Of a DNA stretch of 64,000 bases, positions 58,720 through 64,000 are shown in pieces. Position 1 is the first letter of the stretch, and each line of letters begins with the position of its first letter. This DNA comes from Metaphire vulgaris (Eukaryota > Annelida > Clitellata > Crassiclitellata > Megascolecidae), in the NCBI GenBank assembly GCA_018105865.1, contig CM030859.1, positions 5,074,343 to 5,138,342 of the forward strand, in the 5' to 3' direction. The position numbers and the translations under genes are program-made. The notes below the pieces were generated by a model. It searched no databases, had not been told where the DNA came from, and saw nothing but the letters and a program-made list of their open reading frames with translations.

Positions 58720-61700
58720 ATGGCGATTGGACAGTTCAGAAGTTCCGTTTGGGACCCAGTGCTTATTGTGTCACAGATAATGACCATGCAGTGTGTCTTC
58801 TACGTTGGACTTGGCTTCTGTGTTTGCCTTGTCGACTATATTGCTGGTTCACATCGATCGCTTCATCATTTATTTGGATACCATGTAACTTTCTCTTAAA
58901 TTTTGTTTTCCTTTATTGCATGAGGCTGGGTTTTTAATGCCCAAGGCAGTGATGACACACATCTACAGCACTTTACTAACTGATAACAATTTAAAGCAGT
59001 CATTTGTGATAGTGGAGGTTGTACCAAAAGTGGTTGTACCAAGGTTGCAAGGATGTTGACTGCATTGGCATAGCCATAGGGTATGGGGGGTCAGGACCTC
59101 ATGTTATGGATGGGACTGGTCGTGGGATTTGAGCAAAACCATTGAGAAATGTTAGGGGTAGGTGGGAGGGGGTAGGTAGCATAGTTGAAGAGAATATGAT
59201 AATGTGGGAAGAACTTCTTGGCAACCTTTTTGTTCATAGGAGACTTTTACCAGAATAATGTTGATTTCCTCTGTTCCAAAACCAAGACTTTGCCATTGGT
59301 CAACTGTTGCCATTATTCTGTCCATCAGCTCAGCAGATATTGTATGACCATAAAAATGATGGTAGGGTGTAAAATAATGATGAAATTTATGTAGCATCTT
59401 TTCATACTAAGACTCAGAAACTCCTTAGAGTCTTCTTTTGTTTAACTTAAATACCTTGTAGCAGAGAATGTGAATGGCATTGCTTGAGATTGATGCTGCT
59501 GCTACTGACATGTCATGAGAAGTTGTGACAAACAGAAGAGAGAAAATGAGCAGAGAGTGTTTGAGTCTGATCTGATACATGTGTTTATTCTTTTGCTCTG
59601 ATTATTTGTATGCATGTTTATTCAATGAAATGTCATTTGAAATTTGGTTTTTCCTTATTGCAGGCGCTGCACTTTCGAACGCTGCAGGGAAAACTCCTTA
59701 TGGCAGCATCAGCCTTAAATGCTCTCATAGGGTTTGTGGTGTTCCAGCATTCATTTACAAAAGTTTTTCAGTTTATTGTCAGAAGGTTGTTTAGGTTTCT
59801 ACTATACACATTTTATATAGTCCTACTGACAACATTACAAGCTGAGCTGCAATACGAGGGGCGCTCAATAAGTTATCTACCTGACATATAAGCAATTGTG
59901 CTAAGACTGAAGTGATGCCTGCTATAGGTTAATATATATGCCTGTGTGTTGTAGGAATAATTTCAACCAGCGCAGCCATCAGGTGTTGGCGTAGCCATTG
60001 TTGAAAGAAGAGGGGGTGAGACAGCGACCTTCAGGTCATTGTCACCTCCAAAATGTTGTCCTCGAAGGTGCTTCTTCAAGTTTCTGAACAGAAAATAGTT
60101 GCATTGTGCCAGTTCTGGACTGTATGGCAGGTGGTTGAATTCCTGGAATCCGCATTCCCTCAGAGCGTCCATGGCTTTCTTTGACTTGTGAACTGGTGCG
60201 TTGTCATGCAGCAGCATCACACTACGGCTCAACTTGCTTCGTCGTTTTTCCTTGATGGCATCCTTCAGCATGGCAAGTTGAGTTTCATAGACTTCACCAG
60301 TGATTGTGGTCTTATGCGCCATGTAATCGATCGGCAGTATCCCTTTGCAGTCCCATAGCACTGCGGCCATTAGCTTTCCTGCTGACGGCTGGGTCGGCAC
60401 TTCTTGGGTGGTGGTGAAGCCTTGTGTTTCCACTGCATGGACTCCTGTATAGTTTCAGGATCACAGTGGTGGACTCACGTTTCATCACCTGTAACTATTT
60501 GAGGGATAAATATTTCCTTGTCAGCTTGCCACAGACCCAAATTCTCCTTTGAAAATTCAACTCGTGTTTCTTTTTGAAGAGGTGAAAGCATTCTGGCACC
60601 CATCGACTGCTGACCTTGGACATCACTATATGATCGTGCACTATTGTGATGACAGAACCTTCTAAGGCACCCAGTTCACCAGCAATCTGTGACACCTTAA
60701 TTCGCCTGTCCTGCATCACCAGGTCCTCCACTTTCTGGCAAACTTCTGGGGTGGTGGCATCAGCAGGCCTTCCTGTACGGAGGTTGTCTTCAAGGGACTG
60801 TCTACCCCACTTGAACTGTTTTCACCAGAATGTAACTTGATATTCTGAAGGAACTGAGTCCCCATAGACAGCCAACAGGTGTACGTGTATAACCTTCGGA
60901 CCATTACCCTCCTTCAAGAGAAACTTCATGACCGATCTGTGCTCCAACTGCTGCAAATCCATGATTCTGGCACCCCCTCCTTTTTTCAACAACGGCTACG
61001 CCAACACCTGATGACCTCACTGGTTGAAATTATTCCTACAACACACAGACAGATATATCAACCTAAAACAGGCATCACTTCAGTCTTAGCACAATTGTTT
61101 ATATGTCAGGTAGATAACTTATTGAGCGCCCCTCGTAACTAGTAAACTGTGTAGAATCAGCTGCAAAGGATCCAAACATGAAAATTACTGTGAAGAAGAC
61201 CAAAACAATGACCAATGCTAATGAAATTGTTCAAATCAGTGTGGGCAATAATGAATTGAAGCAGGCAAATTGCTTTGTCTGTCTAGGTGGCAAATTCACC
61301 AAAGATACTGGATGCACAGATGACCCAGTTGACCTGAAAACCATATTGGCCATAGGCAGAGGAATGATGGTCAAGTTGACAAGGACTTGGAAAGCAAATC
61401 GATCAATATTGTGGCTAGGCTGTGTCTGATGAAAGCTCTCGAATGGCCTGCTGCAACCTTATGCTTATGAAGCTTTGATACTAATGAAAGAAGAGAAACA
61501 TGAAAATAAGTGTATTAGGAAGCTGCTGTGAATTCCATAGACTGGAATGGTCACAAACATATATTATTATTATTATTATTATTAATCTTGACAATTTCTT
61601 AGGTCTGCTAAGTGACTAAATGCTGCGAAACATTAAACACCTTGAGATGTTGAAGGAACCAAAGGTCTCGGTTGTCACAGCCATCGGGAGCAGGTTCCAA

Positions 61701-62485
61701 CAGGTCATAGGAGTGCAAAACTGAACCATAGTAAAACACAAACTGTGATAATTGTGCTACATAATGAGAAACAGCAAAGACACTTAGAAGGATCTGTGAT
61801 GACAGGACCAGTGGAAGACACAAGAAAACATGGCAGACCAAAATTATCTTGGTTACATAGCATCACTGTGTACAGTGGACTTTCTGGAAAAGAGCTTCTA
61901 TGTGCAGTTCAGAACAGAAAATGATGGAGGCTACTTACCCGTTTGCACAGCCGACTGTCACGTAGTGATAATGGCATGTGACATGACTTGATGCAAAGTT
62001 ACATGAGGACTATAAATAAATATTTAATGGAGACATTTTTCTATTGTACATTTACTTCTTCAGATTTTTTATAATTCATGCATTATAATTGTGACTTTGA
62101 TAAATAATTTAACTTCTATGCTTTTCTGTTGTAATTTATATCTGTTTCATAAACTTTGATATTACAAATTTCTTCACTTATTCTAAATCATGTTCTTCAA
62201 ATTCTACTGAATATATGTTAAAATGTTGCAGATTTTATTTTCAGTGGTCTTGGCTTGTGGTATGTTGTCCAGCGAACCAAGCAGTGCTGGGACTTTTCCG
62301 GGACAGTTTACATCATTCACGTCATAGTTTGCTGTTTTGTTAACGGCCACTTTCCTGAGTCTGCCTCCTGGTGGCTGACTGCCGTAGTCTGTGTAATTAT
62401 TATGACGGTTCTTGGGGAATTTCTTTGCATGAGGACCGAACTAAAAGCCATTCCACTGAGTGTTGGTTCAAAAGTAGACTTGTAA
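58720..62485 (+). CDS. SYS1: SYS1 Golgi trafficking protein
   Basis: Multi-spanning Golgi membrane protein that recruits the ARL3/ARFRP1 GTPase to the trans-Golgi. Exons 58720-58884, 59664-59731 and 62245-62485, GT-AG borders, phases 0 and 2, giving 157 residues (human about 156). It starts MAIGQFRSSVWDPVLIVSQI, then TM segments around CVFYVGLGFCVCLVDYIAG, KLLMAASALNALIGGLGLWY and GTVYIIHVIVCCFVNGHF. The family hallmark SASWWL then TVLGEFLCMRTELKAIPL ends the protein. All blocks are present with no gaps, so the gene looks functional. Intron 2 has taken up a mariner and a LINE fragment without touching the splice sites. Confidence 0.96.
59855..61135 (-). mobile_element. Mariner transposon, nearly full length, inactive
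   Basis: 1281 bases between TA dinucleotides (59853-59854, 61136-61137). The inverted ends are about 67 bases long and almost perfect, starting CGAGGGGCGCTCAATAAGTT. The minus strand encodes a mariner transposase in broken frames: WGRQSLEDNLRTGRPAD, EDLVMQDRRIKVSQIAGELG, and an open 157-codon part (60433-59963) with LWDCKG (first Asp), LLHDNAPVHKS (second Asp) and YSPELAQCNYFLFRNLKKHL. The third catalytic Asp of the D,D34D triad is Asn (codon 60100-60098), at exactly the right spacing. Frameshifts plus this change make it dead. Antisense in SYS1 intron 2. Confidence 0.95.
61150..62030 (+). mobile_element. LINE 3' coding end (second clade), interrupted
   Basis: The plus strand reads MKITVKKTKTMTNANEIVQI then VCLGGKFTKDTGC, the palm and thumb region after the catalytic box. 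After a roughly 140-base unrelated insert near 61560-61700 (TTATTATTATTA then AATCTTGACAATTTCTTAGG, a CR1-like 3' end on the minus strand) it reads LEGSVMTGPVEDTRKHGRPK then LSWLHSITVYSGLSGKELL. Related in domain order to 35175-35655. SYS1 intron 2. Confidence 0.75.
61557..61705 (-). mobile_element. Short CR1-like LINE 3' end, nested
   Basis: TTATTATTATTATTATTAAT followed by CTTGACAATTTCTTAGGTCT matches the tail and 3' untranslated end of the family in reverse, then GGAGCAGGTTCCAACAGGTC as a coding remnant. Confidence 0.5.
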
Positions 62486-63307
62486 TAGTTTTGAAGTTTG
62501 CTTGAAGTTTAGTCATGTGGTTTGTCTTATTCTGGTCCTTGTTGGTGACACAAAGACCAGTCGGAATGATGTTATGCCCAGTGGCAATTTACACACTCGT
62601 AGAATGTTTAAAACTGCAGGGTTTGGCAGCATTGTTGGTCGATATCAATTTCTTTCAATATTTAGAGTGGAGTTGAGAATATGAGAGTCAGAAACCTCCA
62701 CGTGCTATTTTTTGTCAATTCTTAACTATTATTGGACTGTGTTGATGAGAAGAAGCATTTATTTTGAAAGGCATTCAATGCACTTGTTATTGATTTTACA
62801 TTTGCATGTCAGTCATTGGCCCCTTTGGATTGGATAGTTTATTGTTTTAGAGTATTTTGCTCTTTTGAAAATGAGCTGTGCAATTTGGATTGGTGCTAAG
62901 TTTGACATGAGTGGAGACTATCAGTTGCATCATTGACTAAAATGCCAACACTCAAATGAACTGCAACTGAGTGAATTTGTTTGTTTGGTTTTTTAAAGTT
63001 TCTTGTAATTTGCCGCTGAGTTCAGCTGGCAGCTTAGAAATTTAACTGCTACTTGCAAAAACAGAAAGAGCCTGAGCCAAGACTTACATGGGGTATTTGA
63101 TGCCCAGGGCAGCTGTTTAAGAAATTCAATTAAGCAGGGTAACAAATCTCTAATTAACAAATCATGACATTTTATTGACACAAGATTAAAACTTCAAATT
63201 CACTTTTCTTGTTTTTGCTGATGCAAGCTGATCTGTGATATGCTCAGTCAGTTGACTCAGTTTCTCCTTTTCTTTGCTACAAGATCAGTTTTTGGTGCCT
63301 CCTTCTA
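62486..63307. other. SYS1 3' flank
   Basis: Probable 3' UTR and intergenic DNA. No further gene recognised. Confidence 0.4.
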
Positions 63308-63552
63308 CAGAGCCATAGCTAGGGGCAAGCTGCCCCAGGTGCCGTCTGGGGGGACCAGAGACCATGGTTGTAACAAGTTAAACGCCCGTCGAAGGTATTG
63401 CCAGTATGACAAGCAGAAAAGGTCACCAGTTTTCTACACTACTTAACTCCACCATCGTGAAAAGTCTGATAGCAAAAAAGTCATTGCCAGTTTTTAGACT
63501 GTTGGGACAAAAAATTTAGACCTTACCCTGGGCACCAAATACTCTAGCTACA
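63308..63552. mobile_element. Decayed hAT MITE, CAGAGCCATAGCTAGGGG end
   Basis: Left end CAGAGCCATAGCTAGGGGCA and right end GGGCACCAAATACTCTAGCTACAGTG, related to 28837-29117. It contains the shared module in diverged form (TAGCAAAAAAGTCATTGCC, 63470). Target duplication not preserved. Confidence 0.65.
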
Positions 63553-64000
63553 GTGTCCTAGTGACACAAGGGCATCTGCCCTACTTTGCTGTACCATAGG
63601 TATGCTATTGATCTTGAGTTGCTCTATTCCCAAACATTTTGGAATTTATTGAAGTTTAAAGCAGATATTTTAATATTATTCAAGCTAATTTTAACCTGAA
63701 TAATGGTCTATTCTCTGTGATAATTTGGAACTCAATTTTTGCCTCATTTTGTTTTTTGTTGTACAGTACTTTTGCCCAAATTTAAAATTGTAAGCCTATT
63801 TAGTTGTTGTAAATATAGTACTCTCTGAATATTTAGTATTACAAAAATATAATAGACATTTTTGCTGGCTTAGCTTTCCATAAACGTGTGATGGAGGAAA
63901 CTGAAAGACTTGTGTATAATTTTTAGTACTTGTAATTTTCTTGCTACTTTTTAGCTGCTTAAGGTATATCCAGTTACACTGCATTTTGTCATTCTTCACA
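63553..64000. other. Intergenic, nothing recognised
   Basis: AT-rich without open frames or repeats that I can identify; runs to the window edge. Confidence 0.4.

Noticed and set aside
58749..58937. 62-codon frame overlapping SYS1 exon 1
   Set aside because: It is the +1 frame of the conserved SYS1 exon and runs on into the intron.
59963..60433. Host gene derived from a mariner transposase (SETMAR-like domestication)
   Set aside because: The frame is broken upstream, a catalytic Asp is lost, there is no fused host domain, and both inverted ends flank it, so it is an ordinary dead transposon.

Overview
The window is nuclear DNA of an animal, most likely a marine invertebrate. The evidence is small coding exons with GT-AG introns, four animal-type genes, and dense families of hAT-type miniature elements, CR1-like LINEs, tRNA-derived SINEs and long microsatellites. 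I cannot name the species. The DNA is AT-rich except for CGG-rich transposon ends and a few short GC-rich patches.

Layout. 315-6573 (minus): N-terminal two thirds of mitochondrial dihydrolipoyl dehydrogenase, 10 exons, with the C-terminus beyond the left edge. 6.6-22.6 kb: almost entirely transposon-derived. It contains hAT-type elements proven by 8-base target duplications, LINE tails, and a CGG-rich element. 22633-24918 (plus): a two-exon biogenic-amine GPCR, closest by motif to histamine H2 receptors. 25-31.5 kb: a second transposon nest with up to three levels of nesting. 31732-52493 (plus): EDEM1, a GH47 ER-degradation lectin, in 12 exons; its introns hold many LINE, SINE and hAT insertions. 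55630-55792: an orphan exon for a type II membrane protein start. 58720-62485 (plus): SYS1, three exons, with a nearly full-length dead mariner in intron 2.

The genes are not an operon and do not form one pathway. DLD is mitochondrial carbon metabolism, the GPCR is a surface receptor, and EDEM1 (ER quality control) and SYS1 (Golgi trafficking) belong to the secretory pathway. Gene models were built by hand from splice signals, reading phase and remembered family motifs; no alignment was run.

The most informative part is the repeat record. At least a dozen insertions can be delimited to the base by matching 8-base duplications, which gives a relative order of events. A short internal module (like GGTGATGACCTTTTTTGC) recurs in elements with different ends. 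One element family has CGG-rich inverted ends. The EDEM1 gene has a 95-base reading-frame-breaking insertion in a conserved exon. I did not find a convincing new multi-gene system.
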